Shown: positions 35,374-45,648, counted from the stretch's first letter. The stretch: DNA of 64,000 bases from Acetobacter senegalensis (GCF_001580995.1 NZ_LHZU01000143.1:1-64000); one strand, 5' to 3'. Notes: generated from the letters alone by a model not told the origin. Made by a program: numbers and translations.

Positions 35374-37690
35374 ACTTGAACGCATTGCGGCACAGCAGGA
35401 TCGCGCAGCAGGACGTGGACCAACCCGCCGAGGCTTTTTGCTGACGGCTGCTGGCTCCGCTTTTCTGTTCGGGTTCGCGCGGGAAGCCAAGGCCGCACAG
35501 ACTTTCCCTGCTTCTGCCGGGCTCCCCGGTGATGGCGCTTTTGAACCGACCATCTGGTGCTCCATCGCACCGGATGGCGTGGTGAACGTCAACGTCATCC
35601 GTGCGGAAATGGGCCAGCACACCGGCACCGCCCTCGCCCGGATCATCGCGGACGAAATGGAAGCCGACTGGGACAAGGTCAAGATCACGCAGGTGGATAC
35701 AGACCCCAAATGGGGGCTGATGGTCACAGGTGGGTCCTGGTCCGTGTGGATGACATGGGATGTCTTCCGTCAGGCTGGTGCGGCAGCCCGTACGGTCATG
35801 GTGGAAGAAGGCGCCAAGCTGATGGGTGTTTCGCCCGCCAGTTGTATCGCCCGCAATGGCCGCGTGATTGCAGGCAGCAAATCCATTTCCTATGGCGATA
35901 TTGTCAGCCGCGCGCACCCCACGCGCACCTATACGCCTGATGAAATGGCCAAGCTGCCGCTGAAACCGGCCTCCGAACGTCGCCTGATCGGCAAGGACGT
36001 CAAGGCGCTGGATATTCCGGCCAAGACCGACGGCACCGCCATCTACGGGATTGATGCCAAGCTGGACGGCATGGTGTATGCGCGCCCCAAACTGCCGCCA
36101 ACCCGCTATGGCTCCAAGGTTGTCTCTGTAGATGACAGCGAAGCCAAGAAGATCAAAGGCTATATCCGCTACATCGTTCTGGAAGACCCGTCGGATACTG
36201 TGCCCGGCTGGGTTGCCGTTCTGGCGTCCTCCTACCCGGCGGCCATCCGCGCGACGGATGCGCTGAAAGTCACCTGGACACCGGGCAAGACCGCCAATGT
36301 GTCTGAAAAGGACATTATTGAACACGGCCGCAAACAGATTGCCGAGAAAACCGGTGGGTCCTGCGTGTTCAATGATTCCGGGGTGGATGAAGCCTTCTCA
36401 TCCGCCAAGCAGGTTTTTGAACGCACATATACCTGTGCCTCCGTGCTGCATTACCAGCTTGAACCCATGAATGCGCTGGCACGCCTGCAGGACGGCAAAT
36501 GGGAAATCCATTGCGGCAACCAGTGGCAGTCCCTGTTCCTGCCGGTTATTGCCAAAGCCTTGCAGGTGCCGGAATCTCAGGTGATCATGCGCAGCTATCT
36601 GCTGGGTGGGGGCTTTGGCCGCCGCCTGAACGGAGACTACGCTGTACCCGCAGCGCTCATCTCCAAGGCGCTGGGTGGCAAGCCGGTCAAACTGATCCTG
36701 ACCCGTTCGGACGACATGCTATTTGACTCCTTCCGCTCCCCGTCCATTCAGACGGTACGCGTGGCGTTGGATGACCAGAAAAGCCCCAAAGGGTGGGAGC
36801 ACCATGCTTCCGCTGGCTGGCCCACAGGCGTGATGGCTGCGGCCTTCATGGAAAAAGGAGCCGACGGCAAACCTTACGATCAGTTCGCCATTGCAGGTGC
36901 TGACCATTGGTATGATGTTGGCCCCATGCGGGTGCGGGCGCTGGATAATGATCTGGCTGACGCCACCTTCCGTCCGGGCTGGCTGCGGTCGGTCAGTTCC
37001 GGCTGGACGCCTTGGGCGCATGAAGCCTTTCTGGATGAACTGGCACACGAACTCGGCAAGGACCCTGTGGCGTTCCGCCTTTCCCTGCTGACAGCCAAAG
37101 GTCGCAACGTTGGCAGCGCGCCCAATTCCGTGGGCGGTGCAACGCGTCAGGCCAACGTACTGAAGCGGCTGGTGGAAAAATGTGGCTACGGCAAAGTGCA
37201 GTTGCCCGCTGATACAGCCATCGGCATTGCCACAACCTTCGGGCAGGAACGCAATATGCCAACCTGGACGGCTGGTGCCGTGCAGGTGCATGTGGACCGT
37301 AAAACAGGCGTCGTTACCTGCCAGAAAATCTGGCTAGTGCTGGATGCAGGCACCATTGTGGACCCGGACGGTGCGGCAGCCCAGACCGAAGGCGGCGCGT
37401 TGTGGGGCCTGAGCATGGCGCTGTTTGAAAACACGGAAATTGTGAACGGCAATGTGCGGGACCGGAACCTGAACACCTACACGCCCCTGCGTATTTCAGA
37501 TGCACCCGAAATCGACATCGAGTTTGTGGAAAGCACTGAAAAACCCATGGGTCTTGGGGAACCGGGGGTCACCACCATTGGGGCGGCCATTGCCAATGGC
37601 GTCTTCAATGCCGTGGGCGTGCGGCTGCGCCATCAGCCCATTCGTCCTGCGGATGTGCTGAAAGGCCTCTCAGAGAAAAAATCCGCCTAA
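35366..37690 (+). CDS. Molybdopterin large subunit of periplasmic aldehyde dehydrogenase-type enzyme (Tat-exported)
   Basis: 774-aa catalytic subunit of the xanthine oxidase family, isoquinoline-1-oxidoreductase beta / AldH type. An N-terminal twin-arginine signal (TRRGFLLTAAGSAFLFGFA, cleavage near AKA) shows export in folded form. Cofactor motifs include LLGGGFGRRLNGDY and, at the active site, MGLGEPGVTTIGAAIANG with the catalytic Glu. GAGGAG sits 10 bases before the ATG at 35366. In acetic acid bacteria this three-subunit complex oxidises aldehydes to acids at the periplasmic face; several paralogous sets exist, so which one this is remains open. No molybdenum-cofactor insertion gene is adjacent. 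A strong terminator follows. Confidence 0.9.
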   Translation: MGKLERIAAQQDRAAGRGPTRRGFLLTAAGSAFLFGFAREAKAAQTFPASAGLPGDGAFEPTIWCSIAPDGVVNVNVIRAEMGQHTGTALARIIADEMEADWDKVKITQVDTDPKWGLMVTGGSWSVWMTWDVFRQAGAAARTVMVEEGAKLMGVSPASCIARNGRVIAGSKSISYGDIVSRAHPTRTYTPDEMAKLPLKPASERRLIGKDVKALDIPAKTDGTAIYGIDAKLDGMVYARPKLPPTRYGSKVVSVDDSEAKKIKGYIRYIVLEDPSDTVPGWVAVLASSYPAAIRATDALKVTWTPGKTANVSEKDIIEHGRKQIAEKTGGSCVFNDSGVDEAFSSAKQVFERTYTCASVLHYQLEPMNALARLQDGKWEIHCGNQWQSLFLPVIAKALQVPESQVIMRSYLLGGGFGRRLNGDYAVPAALISKALGGKPVKLILTRSDDMLFDSFRSPSIQTVRVALDDQKSPKGWEHHASAGWPTGVMAAAFMEKGADGKPYDQFAIAGADHWYDVGPMRVRALDNDLADATFRPGWLRSVSSGWTPWAHEAFLDELAHELGKDPVAFRLSLLTAKGRNVGSAPNSVGGATRQANVLKRLVEKCGYGKVQLPADTAIGIATTFGQERNMPTWTAGAVQVHVDRKTGVVTCQKIWLVLDAGTIVDPDGAAAQTEGGALWGLSMALFENTEIVNGNVRDRNLNTYTPLRISDAPEIDIEFVESTEKPMGLGEPGVTTIGAAIANGVFNAVGVRLRHQPIRPADVLKGLSEKKSA

Positions 37691-37721
37691 ATCCCGCCTC
37701 CAAAGAACGGAACAGGCTTAC

Positions 37722-37760
37722 AAAAAAGCCGGCACCTGAAAACAGGTTGCCGGCTTTTTT
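37722..37760 (+). terminator. Terminator of the periplasmic dehydrogenase operon
   Basis: AAAAAAGCCGGCA-CCTG (37722-37738) pairs with CAGG-TTGCCGGCTTTTTT (37743-37760), with one bulge and a T6 tail. Confidence 0.9.
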
Positions 37761-38150
37761 ATTTCTTATCCATGAAGTGACAAGGATGCGTATCAGAAGC
37801 CAGAAAGAAAAAGTAAGCGCACCACTCAAAATTTTTTAGAAAAGCCAAGAAAGCTGACCAGAGAACTGAAGTGACTGGTTCTAAGAACCCACTCTTCGCA
37901 GTAGTTTCCGGCCATAAGATCCTGATGTTCCCACATACTGGCAAATTTAAAACTAGGCTCTAGATCCCGCCAAGTTGCTTAATGCCTTTTCCTAGCCACC
38001 TCTTCTTCGGCATAGAGGCGGCTACCGGAAGCTGTTCATCTGAACTCCAGAAAACGTCTAAAGAATTCTTATATTTTTAGAAAAACAATACCCTGAAACA
38101 TCCAGGCACAAGAACAGAACGACACAGCATATTCAGAGATTAAGCTGCGT
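37761..38150. other. AT-rich intergenic region
   Basis: 390 bp between convergent units. Clearly AT-rich. No gene, repeat or site recognised. Confidence 0.5.
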
Positions 38151-39263
38151 CTATTTCATAAAGCGTATGATGGCCGCTGCCCCTCGCTTTGATGCCCCCA
38201 GAACCGGATCTCCCAGAGAGTCCTTCACAAGCTTTTCCTGTAAGGGACGATAACGGGAATGAACCTCTTGCGCCCGCATGATGGCAGGCATTACCTCTTC
38301 GGGTCGATCAACCACTTCGCCCAGATTCCAGTGCAGAAAATGCGGATTGTTCCGCCACTCAACACCGGTTGTGTTCAAAAACACGCAGGGGCGGGGCTTC
38401 ACCAGAAATTCGTAAACCTGACTGCTGACATCCCCCACATAGATATCCGCGTGGGCGGTATAGGTCATGTCAATCAGGCGGTCGGATTGCGTATCAACAT
38501 GAATGGTCGGGGCATTATACCGCTTCATGAAACGGGTTTTCATACCAAGGCTTTTATGAAAGGTCTTGATATGCGGCGCCACAACCAGATTATAACGTGA
38601 CTGCCCCTTAAACCCCTTGAACAAGGCAGGCATGAAGCGTGGCAGCGAGGAAAGCTTCCGCTTGCAATGGGCATTATAGAGCACAAATGGTCTGGGATTT
38701 GAAAACAGTCCCTCCGGTGTGTCCTGCTGCATTGCCGCACAGACATCCATGCGCGGTAGTCCGACCGTGGCATAGTGGCCCGGTCGCACCAGATTCTTCT
38801 GAAGACTGTACTGTTCAACTTTCGGGCCAGGCAACAACGTGAAGTCAAATTCCCGCATCAGGGCTTCATCATCCACCAGACGGTCCCCTGCCCCATGGAG
38901 CACAAGAATCAGTTTGGGCCGGGTTACGCCCAGCTTGCGTAAAAAGCCTGCCGTGTATTCCGTGGCAACAATCGCATCATACTGGTTCAGTTCTTCCGCA
39001 TTTTGCCGCAGCAGCATCAGTTTGACGCGATCCAGACGCTTTGCGGCCTCATGCATTTTTATGGGGAAGGAACGCTCCAGAAATTTCATATCCGGTTCTG
39101 GCGCGCCCATCACACGGCCAATCCGTTTCAGATGCTCCCGAGTTTCCGGAAAGTTGTAGTAATTAACAACATGAACGCCCGCATACGCCCCCAGGGCCAA
39201 GGCCAGCGATGCACCATGATAACATTGGTAGGGTTCAGCAATATAAAGAAACGCGACATTCAT
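38151..39263 (-). CDS. CDP-glycerol glycerophosphotransferase-like / glycosyltransferase-like protein
   Basis: 370-aa soluble protein of GT-B type appearance. The C-terminal part, with HADIYVGDVSSQVYEFLVKP followed by RPCVFLN and an RPEEVMPAI helix, resembles the CDP-glycerol glycerophosphotransferase (TagF/TarF-like) family; the mid-part IVATEYTAGFLRKLG, LVLHGAGDR fits the same fold. A role in surface polymer synthesis is inferred; acceptor and donor are not known. The start MNVAFLYIAEPYQC (ATG 39263) is preferred to a TTG-type extension. No polysaccharide genes flank it, and an AT-rich gap follows it. Confidence 0.6.
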   Translation of the reverse strand: MNVAFLYIAEPYQCYHGASLALALGAYAGVHVVNYYNFPETREHLKRIGRVMGAPEPDMKFLERSFPIKMHEAAKRLDRVKLMLLRQNAEELNQYDAIVATEYTAGFLRKLGVTRPKLILVLHGAGDRLVDDEALMREFDFTLLPGPKVEQYSLQKNLVRPGHYATVGLPRMDVCAAMQQDTPEGLFSNPRPFVLYNAHCKRKLSSLPRFMPALFKGFKGQSRYNLVVAPHIKTFHKSLGMKTRFMKRYNAPTIHVDTQSDRLIDMTYTAHADIYVGDVSSQVYEFLVKPRPCVFLNTTGVEWRNNPHFLHWNLGEVVDRPEEVMPAIMRAQEVHSRYRPLQEKLVKDSLGDPVLGASKRGAAAIIRFMK

Positions 39264-39451
39264 GACAGCATAAGCCTGCACACATTATTTCGGCAGAAAG
39301 CAGTCAGAATGCCTCCCCGTCCGTTACACATTAGATACAATTTGCACCCCGGACACAATGCCACAAGCTCTTTCCTGCCCAGATACAGGAAAGAGGCCCA
39401 AAATGTCTTCTGCCCGCCCCTGTCAGACGCAGGAAGAAGACCTATGCTGAT

Positions 39452-39898
39452 TTAAGATATTTTCTGAGGAGCCGCCGCAGACCGGATTGCGCGCGCCATG
39501 GCTTCCACCCCGTTCCCACGATTGGTGGACAGAGCCTGAACCAATCCCAGATCCCGCAAAAACTGGGGGTCGGTGTTCAGGATTTCCTCAGGGCTGCGTC
39601 CGGAATAGACACGCAGCAACAGCGCCACCAAACCGCAGACAATGGCGGCATCAGAAAGACCGGCAAAATACAGAATGCCGTCTTCCTCCTTAGCCTCCAG
39701 CCAGACCTGGCTCTGGCATCCCGGCACCCGATGGGCATCATCACACCAATCCTTGGGAAATGGGGGCAATTTACGCCCCATTTCTATGATGTACTGATAG
39801 CGCTCCATCCAGTCATCAAACAGTTCCAGCTCATCACGAATGGCGTCAATGGCTTCGGCTGCGGTCTCTTCCGCAGGGAGAACGAACGGCGCCTCCAT
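39452..39898 (-). CDS. sufE: SufE-family sulfur acceptor protein
   Basis: 148-aa protein that accepts sulfur from a cysteine desulfurase (SufS/CsdA) and stimulates Fe-S cluster assembly. The acceptor Cys is in HRVPGCQSQVWL; LPPFPKDWCDDAHRVPGC and the C-terminal GLVQALSTNRGNGVEAM are family-typical. Its ATG overlaps the hslU stop by one base (TAATG), so it is the last gene of an hslV-hslU-sufE unit. The other suf genes are not in the window. Confidence 0.92.
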   Translation of the reverse strand: MEAPFVLPAEETAAEAIDAIRDELELFDDWMERYQYIIEMGRKLPPFPKDWCDDAHRVPGCQSQVWLEAKEEDGILYFAGLSDAAIVCGLVALLLRVYSGRSPEEILNTDPQFLRDLGLVQALSTNRGNGVEAMARAIRSAAAPQKIS

Positions 39899-41211
39899 TA
39901 CAGAATAAACCGGCTGAGATCACCCTTGCGGGCCAGCGGTGCAACCTTGTCATTCACAAGCGAGGCTTCCACCACAATGGTTTCCCCCTTCCGGTCAGAA
40001 GCCGTGAAGGAGATTTCTTCCAGCAGTTTTTCCAGAACCGTGGCCAGACGACGAGCGCCTATATTTTCCACCCGTTCGTTAATATCCGCCGCCAGTTCAG
40101 CCAGAGCATCCACGGCTCCATCAGAGAAGGAAAGCGTCACGCCCTCCGTTCCCATCAGAGCGGTATATTGCTTGAGCAGAGAGTGTTCGGGGTCGGTCAG
40201 GATAGACCGAAGATCCTCACGGGTGAGCGGCTGCAATTCCACACGAATGGGCAAACGCCCCTGCAATTCCGGCAGCAGATCAGATGGTTTGGCCAGATGG
40301 AACGCACCGGAGGCAATGAACAGAATGTGGTCTGTCTTCACCGGCCCGTATTTGGTGGAAACCGTTGTGCCTTCAATCAGCGGCAGCAGATCACGCTGCA
40401 CGCCTTCACGTGAGACATCGCCCCCGCGTGCGCCGCCTTCTGCCGCGCGGGCGCATACCTTGTCGATCTCATCAATAAAGACAATGCCGTTATCCTGCGC
40501 ATGGGCTACGGCTTCACGCGTCAGGGCTTCATTATCCAGCAGCTTGTCTGCTTCTTCCCGCTCCAGATACTCACGCGCGGCGGCAACCTTCAGGCGACGC
40601 TGCTGGGGTGTGCGGTTCATGAAGCCTTTCATCATCTCGCCAAAATTGATGACATTTCCGGGCATCACGCCGGGCATTTCGCCCCCACCCTGCGGCGGCG
40701 CTTCAACCACGGCAATATCAACCTCTTTGTCTTCAAGGTCGCCATTGCGCAGCATGGTACGAAACTTGTTTTTGGTCTCAGCCGCAGCACTCTGTCCCAC
40801 CAGAGCGTCCACCAGCCGGTCTTCCGCCGCCTGCTCGGCCTTCACCTTCACATCACGCCGCCTGACATCGCGCAGCATGGTGATGGAGGCCTCCACCAGA
40901 TCACGCACAATGCTATCCACATCGCGGCCCACATAACCCACTTCCGTAAACTTGGTGGCTTCCACTTTCAGGAAGGGAGCCTGCGCCAGTTTGGCCAGCC
41001 TGCGGGCAATCTCGGTTTTACCGCACCCGGTCGGGCCAATCATCAGGATGTTCTTGGGCACAACTTCCTCGCGCAGTCCTTCACCCAGCTGCGCACGCCG
41101 CCAGCGGTTACGCATGGCAATGGCCACGGCCCGCTTGGCGTCACCCTGCCCTACGATAAACCGATCAAGTTCCGAGACAATTTCTCTGGGGGAAAAGGTT
41201 GGTGCTTCCAT
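39898..41211 (-). CDS. hslU: ATP-dependent protease ATPase subunit HslU (ClpY)
   Basis: AAA+ unfoldase that feeds proteins into HslV. 437 aa. Walker [14 protein letters not shown], Walker [11 protein letters not shown], the pore-loop motif [15 protein letters not shown] and the C-terminal ISF and LSRFIL tail that docks into HslV are visible. The I domain (~residues 110-240) is present with a Gly/Met-rich stretch. The start overlaps the hslV stop (TGATG); a GTG one codon earlier is also possible. Confidence 0.97.
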   Translation of the reverse strand: MEAPTFSPREIVSELDRFIVGQGDAKRAVAIAMRNRWRRAQLGEGLREEVVPKNILMIGPTGCGKTEIARRLAKLAQAPFLKVEATKFTEVGYVGRDVDSIVRDLVEASITMLRDVRRRDVKVKAEQAAEDRLVDALVGQSAAAETKNKFRTMLRNGDLEDKEVDIAVVEAPPQGGGEMPGVMPGNVINFGEMMKGFMNRTPQQRRLKVAAAREYLEREEADKLLDNEALTREAVAHAQDNGIVFIDEIDKVCARAAEGGARGGDVSREGVQRDLLPLIEGTTVSTKYGPVKTDHILFIASGAFHLAKPSDLLPELQGRLPIRVELQPLTREDLRSILTDPEHSLLKQYTALMGTEGVTLSFSDGAVDALAELAADINERVENIGARRLATVLEKLLEEISFTASDRKGETIVVEASLVNDKVAPLARKGDLSRFIL

Positions 41212-41816
41212 CACGCTTCTCCCTTCCCGGTTGCCGAGCTGGCAGAAAGCGTTTCCACCCTGACGGAATGATTGGTGTAAACGCAGATGTCCCCGGCAAT
41301 TTTCATGGAGCGGCGCACTATTTCCTCCGCATCCAGCCCGTCTACGGTCAACAACGCACGGGCAGCAGAAAGGGCGTAATTCCCGCCGGACCCAATAGCG
41401 ATAATGCCATCTTCCGGCTCCAACACATCACCGTTCCCGGTCAGGGTGTAGGAATGTTCAGCATCCGCCACGGCCATCATGGCTTCCAGCCGGCGCAGAT
41501 AACGGTCTGTCCGCCAATCCTTGGCCAGTTCCACACAGGCCCGCTCAAGCTGGTTGGGGTAGCGTTCAAGCTTGGCTTCAAGCCGTTCAAGCAGGGTGAA
41601 GGCATCCGCCGTGGCTCCGGCAAAACCTGCCAGAATGGACCCGGACGGGCCAATGCGGCGCACCTTGCGCGCATTGCCCTTGATGACGGTCTGACCCAGT
41701 GTCACCTGACCGTCACCTGCCATGGCAACGTCCGGGCCACGCCGAACACAGAGGATAGTGGTCCCGTGCCATCCGACGGGATCATGCGGGGAGGAGGCTG
41801 TGTGATCGCTATACAT
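41211..41816 (-). CDS. hslV: ATP-dependent protease subunit HslV (ClpQ)
   Basis: Threonine peptidase of the HslVU complex, 201 aa. The catalytic Thr is in [20 protein letters not shown]: Thr19 follows an 18-residue N-terminal extension that must be removed, unlike E. coli HslV where only Met is lost. Other hallmarks are [13 protein letters not shown] and [15 protein letters not shown]. First gene of the hslV-hslU-sufE operon. Confidence 0.96.
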   Translation of the reverse strand: MYSDHTASSPHDPVGWHGTTILCVRRGPDVAMAGDGQVTLGQTVIKGNARKVRRIGPSGSILAGFAGATADAFTLLERLEAKLERYPNQLERACVELAKDWRTDRYLRRLEAMMAVADAEHSYTLTGNGDVLEPEDGIIAIGSGGNYALSAARALLTVDGLDAEEIVRRSMKIAGDICVYTNHSVRVETLSASSATGKGEA

Positions 41817-41861
41817 GGTAGAAAGAAATAGGCTTTCCTTCCGTCAGCACAAGAGGGGAGT

Positions 41862-43874
41862 TTACGCTGCCAGCATTGCCCGCACGTCCCCCAGCAGCGC
41901 ATCCCGCGTGTAAGGCTTGTGCAACACCGTTACACCGGCAGGCAGAAGCCCCAGATCCGTATACCCCGTGACAAACAGAACCCGTAGATCCGGCCGCAGA
42001 ACATGAATGCGCCGTGCGGCTTCATCGCCATTCATGCCCGGCATCATCACGTCCATCACCACCAGCGAGATTTCCGGCCTGCCCTCGACCATGGCCAGAG
42101 CTTCCGCCCCGCTTGATGCCTCCAGAACCTCATAGCCAGCCCGACGCAGGAAGCCGGATGTGACACTCCGCACCCCTGTCTCGTCATCCACCACAAGAAT
42201 GAGGCGCCCGTCCCCTACGGGCGGCAGCGTAGCGGCCCGTTCCTGCTGTGCTGGCAGTGGGGTCACGACAGAAGAAGACGAGTCTTCCGCGTTCACATCC
42301 GTCGCCATGGCTGGCAGCCAGAGTTCTATGGACGTCCCCCCTCCCGGCACGCTTTCCACACGGACTTCACCCCCGCAATGGTTGATGAAGCCGTAAATCA
42401 TGGAAAGACCGAGGCCTGTTCCTTTCCCAATATCCTTGGTGGTGAAAAACGGATCAAAAATACGGGCCTGCATTTCCTCTGTCATGCCCACACCGCGGTC
42501 CATCACCTGCACCACCACCCACGCACCGCCAGCGGCGGCTGTGGTGCTCCGCCCGAGCAGACGCGCAGCCTTGCGCACGGAGACGCTGATAGTGCCACCA
42601 TCAGGCTGCGCATCCTGCGCGTTGATGCACAGATTGAAAATGGCCAGTTCAAGCTGCACTGCATCTGTCCAGACCGGCGGAAGAGCTTCATCCGGGATAT
42701 CAAACTGCACGGAGCCAATTCGGCTGGCGGCTTCCTCACTGTTTGCGCCCAGGGCGGTTTGTAGGTCATCAGGCACCTGCCCACGCACCATGAAACTTTG
42801 CAGATCTCGCAAGATCTGCCCCACCTCCACCTGCTGGCAGGACAAATGACGCGGACGGCTGAAATCAAGCAGTTTCTGCGTCAGCGCGCCGCCGCGCCGT
42901 GCGGCCTCTATTGCATTATGGAACAACCGCGCCACCCCAGGCTCCTTGGGTGGCTCAAGATCCATCACCAGTTCAAGCGATCCCATAATGGCGGTGAGCA
43001 GATTGTTGAAATCATGCGCAACACCTCCGGCAAGCGTTCCAATGGCCTGCATTTTCTGGGCCTGCCGCAGCCGCTGCTCCAGATTGAGCAGATCTGTCAC
43101 ATCCCGATCTATCAGGATGGAATAATCAGCCAGCTCATCTTTTCGCGGTTGCCCGGCGTCATCCGGTGCGCCACCCAGTTTCATACGGGTGAGATCATGC
43201 CAGCGGGCCTGCCCGTCCGGGCTGGTGAGCCTGAGAACCTGCTGATCGCGTGCGCCAGACGCCAGCGCTGCCTCAGCCTCTTTGAGACTTTGCAGACGTT
43301 CGGCGTCAATCAGGGTCTCTTCCTTCTGCCCGATGCAGGCTTCAGCCGGACGACCAAACTGCGCCGCCATCTGCTGGTTCAGCCGGATAAAGCGCCCTTT
43401 CTCATCCTTGAACGCCAACCCGAACGGCAGATTGTCCAGAAGCCCGCGCAACAGCCGTTGCTCGCACGCCAGTTCCTTTTCAAGCTCATACCGTCCAGCC
43501 GCCTGCGCCACCATGGACAGCAGCGTTTCATCATCCCACGGCTTGTAAGCGAAAAACGAGATCTTGCCCTGATTGAGAGCAGCCTCCACAGCCGAGATAT
43601 CAGCATATCCCGTCAGCAGGATAGCGCCTGCCGACGAAACCATGCGGGCGCGCGCCAGAAAGGCGTCACCCGTCATGTGAGGCATGCGCTGATCAGAAAT
43701 AATGACCGCAACATCCGGGTTCTGCTGAAGCAGAGCTAGTCCCTGCTCTCCCGACGATGCTGAAAGAACGTCGTACGTATCCTCCAGCAGATCAGCCAGC
43801 GCGACAAGAATTTCAAGCTCGTCATCTACAACCAGAACAACGGCTTTCCGGTCTGGTTCAGGCAGCGTAATCAC
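41862..43874 (-). CDS. Hybrid histidine kinase: REC-PAS-HisKA-HATPase-REC
   Basis: 670-aa soluble sensor kinase. Order: N-terminal receiver (residues ~10-120; VDDE and VIISDQRMP, phospho-acceptor Asp about 61), PAS-like domain (~140-265), HisKA with [15 protein letters not shown] (His about 287), HATPase with NLCINAQDA (N box), [26 protein letters not shown], and a C-terminal receiver ([22 protein letters not shown]). The GTG at 43874 is preferred because GGAGGAGAGG lies immediately upstream; this makes it overlap the preceding kinase gene by 17 bp. No membrane segment. It probably works in a phosphorelay with the upstream kinase, but no response regulator with a DNA-binding output is nearby. 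Confidence 0.9.
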   Translation of the reverse strand: MITLPEPDRKAVVLVVDDELEILVALADLLEDTYDVLSASSGEQGLALLQQNPDVAVIISDQRMPHMTGDAFLARARMVSSAGAILLTGYADISAVEAALNQGKISFFAYKPWDDETLLSMVAQAAGRYELEKELACEQRLLRGLLDNLPFGLAFKDEKGRFIRLNQQMAAQFGRPAEACIGQKEETLIDAERLQSLKEAEAALASGARDQQVLRLTSPDGQARWHDLTRMKLGGAPDDAGQPRKDELADYSILIDRDVTDLLNLEQRLRQAQKMQAIGTLAGGVAHDFNNLLTAIMGSLELVMDLEPPKEPGVARLFHNAIEAARRGGALTQKLLDFSRPRHLSCQQVEVGQILRDLQSFMVRGQVPDDLQTALGANSEEAASRIGSVQFDIPDEALPPVWTDAVQLELAIFNLCINAQDAQPDGGTISVSVRKAARLLGRSTTAAAGGAWVVVQVMDRGVGMTEEMQARIFDPFFTTKDIGKGTGLGLSMIYGFINHCGGEVRVESVPGGGTSIELWLPAMATDVNAEDSSSSVVTPLPAQQERAATLPPVGDGRLILVVDDETGVRSVTSGFLRRAGYEVLEASSGAEALAMVEGRPEISLVVMDVMMPGMNGDEAARRIHVLRPDLRVLFVTGYTDLGLLPAGVTVLHKPYTRDALLGDVRAMLAA

Positions 43875-45648
43875 TCCGCCTCTCCTCCACAGCCCTGTAG
43901 GGCACCCGCAATGTGAAGCAGGCACCACCTTTTTCCTGCGCGTTCGTCACAACAATACTCCCACCATGAGCCTGCACAACGCCATAAGCGGTGGCCAGTC
44001 CAAGCCCGGTCCCTGAGCCTACAGGTTTTGTTGTAAAAAAAGGTTCAAATATCCGTTCCTGCAAATTTTCCGGCACGCCCGGCCCGGTATCACTGATACG
44101 GATCACGTAATCCTGCCCCTCTTCCTCTCCGTTGCGTGGCTCAAGACAGGAACTGATCTCAATGCTGTCTTCTTCAGCCACGTGAGGAGAAGCCTCCTTG
44201 TTTTCACGACGCTTTTCCAAAATGGCGTCTGCTGCATTACTCACAATATTCATGACCACCTGATTAACCAGTGCCGCCTGACAGAACAGTTCTGGCGGCG
44301 CATCCAGATGGCAGACAACGCGGATCTCCTGCCCGAGTTTAGGGGCAAGCAGCATCAACACCATGGCCAGTGCCTCTGGCACATCAAGCCGGGTGAATTC
44401 CCCTTCCTCCAATCTTGAAAACCGCCTGAGGCTGGCCACCAGATCGCGCATGCGGGATAGCCCGACAAAGGAAGACGCCAGCCGTTCCTGACTTTTGGCC
44501 AGTGCGCTCTCCGCCGCCTGCATGTCTCCTTCCCGCACGGCCTGCATGGCGCGTGTAATGCTGCGGTTTACCGTGCCTTCATGCGCCAGAACAAAAGCAA
44601 GCGGATTGTTGAATTCATGCGCGATCCCTGCTGCCAATTCCCCCAGCGATGCCATTTTGGCCGATTGCACCAGTTTTGCCTGTGCCTCGATCAATTTCCT
44701 GTTGGCTGCGGCAAGATCAGCATTCACCCGCCTGAGGGCATCGGCCAGCGCCATACGGGCGCGCGCGCTTTCAATATGCGCTTCTTCCCTGCGCATTTCA
44801 TCTTGCAGGATCTTGCGGCGCACAAGGCTGCCAATCCGTGCCATCAGCAGATCAGGCGAAATATCGGCATCCACCAGATCATCAATCCCCGCCCCGAAAG
44901 CAATGACCGCCAGATGGCTGGAAACCTGCCCCCGCTCCGCCATCCCAAGCACCCGAATGCATTGCCGGTTCCGCCGCCGCATGGCCACAAGTGTACGGGC
45001 CAACGCCAGCCCATCAAAAAGCGGGCACCCCAGATCAACCACCACACAGTCAGATGGGTGCGAGCCCACAGGGTAAGCCGAAAAATCCAGCCGATCCGGA
45101 TCATCAATCAGTTTTACGGATTCGCCGTCCTGCTGAAGCAGTTCCACCAGCAAAGGAACGCCACCTTGCCCCCCGCCGCGCCAGGACCATAATGCGCCTC
45201 CCGGAGCCGTCACCACCGCCACGGATGGTTGACGGAAAACGGCATTATCCCGTGTAGGCGTCTCCTCGTCGTAATCCCGCAGCAGCGCGCAGATGCGGAA
45301 CATCAGAAACGCAGGATCGCCCTTCAGGGGGAAGCACGCATCAGCTCCCCGCCCCAGAACTTCATGCTCCACCACGGCATCCGCAGCCTGTGTCAGCACG
45401 ACAACGGGAATACCCCGCGTTACGGAATTAAGGCGCAAACGCTGGCAAAGCTGGCTGGCAGACATATCCGACAAGGAAGCCGCAACCACCAGCATGTCTG
45501 GCAGAGACCCGTCAAACGCGCCAAAAGCCGCTTTCCCATCGGGAAACACCTGAACCTTGAAGCCACGCTGGCTGAACTGGGCTACGAGGTGGTCACATTC
45601 AGCGCCCCCCACCCCAACAAGCCAGATTGTACACGACAAAAAATTCAT
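43858..45648 (-). CDS. Histidine kinase with two N-terminal receiver-like domains
   Basis: 596-aa soluble kinase. Residues ~5-125 look like a receiver but lack the acidic pair and the phospho-acceptor (PDMLVVAASLSDMS has Ala where Asp is expected). Residues ~142-278 are a second receiver with Asp205 in CVVVDLGCPLFDG, but Asp replaces the usual switch Lys (DDLVDADISP). A coiled linker leads to HisKA with GELAAGIAHEFNNPL (His344), N box NIVSNAADAI, DTGPGVP, FEPFFTTKPVGSGTGLGLA. Its stop lies inside the start region of the next kinase gene. No transmembrane helix, so input is probably cytosolic or via phosphotransfer. Signal unknown. Confidence 0.88.
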   Translation of the reverse strand: MNFLSCTIWLVGVGGAECDHLVAQFSQRGFKVQVFPDGKAAFGAFDGSLPDMLVVAASLSDMSASQLCQRLRLNSVTRGIPVVVLTQAADAVVEHEVLGRGADACFPLKGDPAFLMFRICALLRDYDEETPTRDNAVFRQPSVAVVTAPGGALWSWRGGGQGGVPLLVELLQQDGESVKLIDDPDRLDFSAYPVGSHPSDCVVVDLGCPLFDGLALARTLVAMRRRNRQCIRVLGMAERGQVSSHLAVIAFGAGIDDLVDADISPDLLMARIGSLVRRKILQDEMRREEAHIESARARMALADALRRVNADLAAANRKLIEAQAKLVQSAKMASLGELAAGIAHEFNNPLAFVLAHEGTVNRSITRAMQAVREGDMQAAESALAKSQERLASSFVGLSRMRDLVASLRRFSRLEEGEFTRLDVPEALAMVLMLLAPKLGQEIRVVCHLDAPPELFCQAALVNQVVMNIVSNAADAILEKRRENKEASPHVAEEDSIEISSCLEPRNGEEEGQDYVIRISDTGPGVPENLQERIFEPFFTTKPVGSGTGLGLATAYGVVQAHGGSIVVTNAQEKGGACFTLRVPYRAVEERRSDYAA

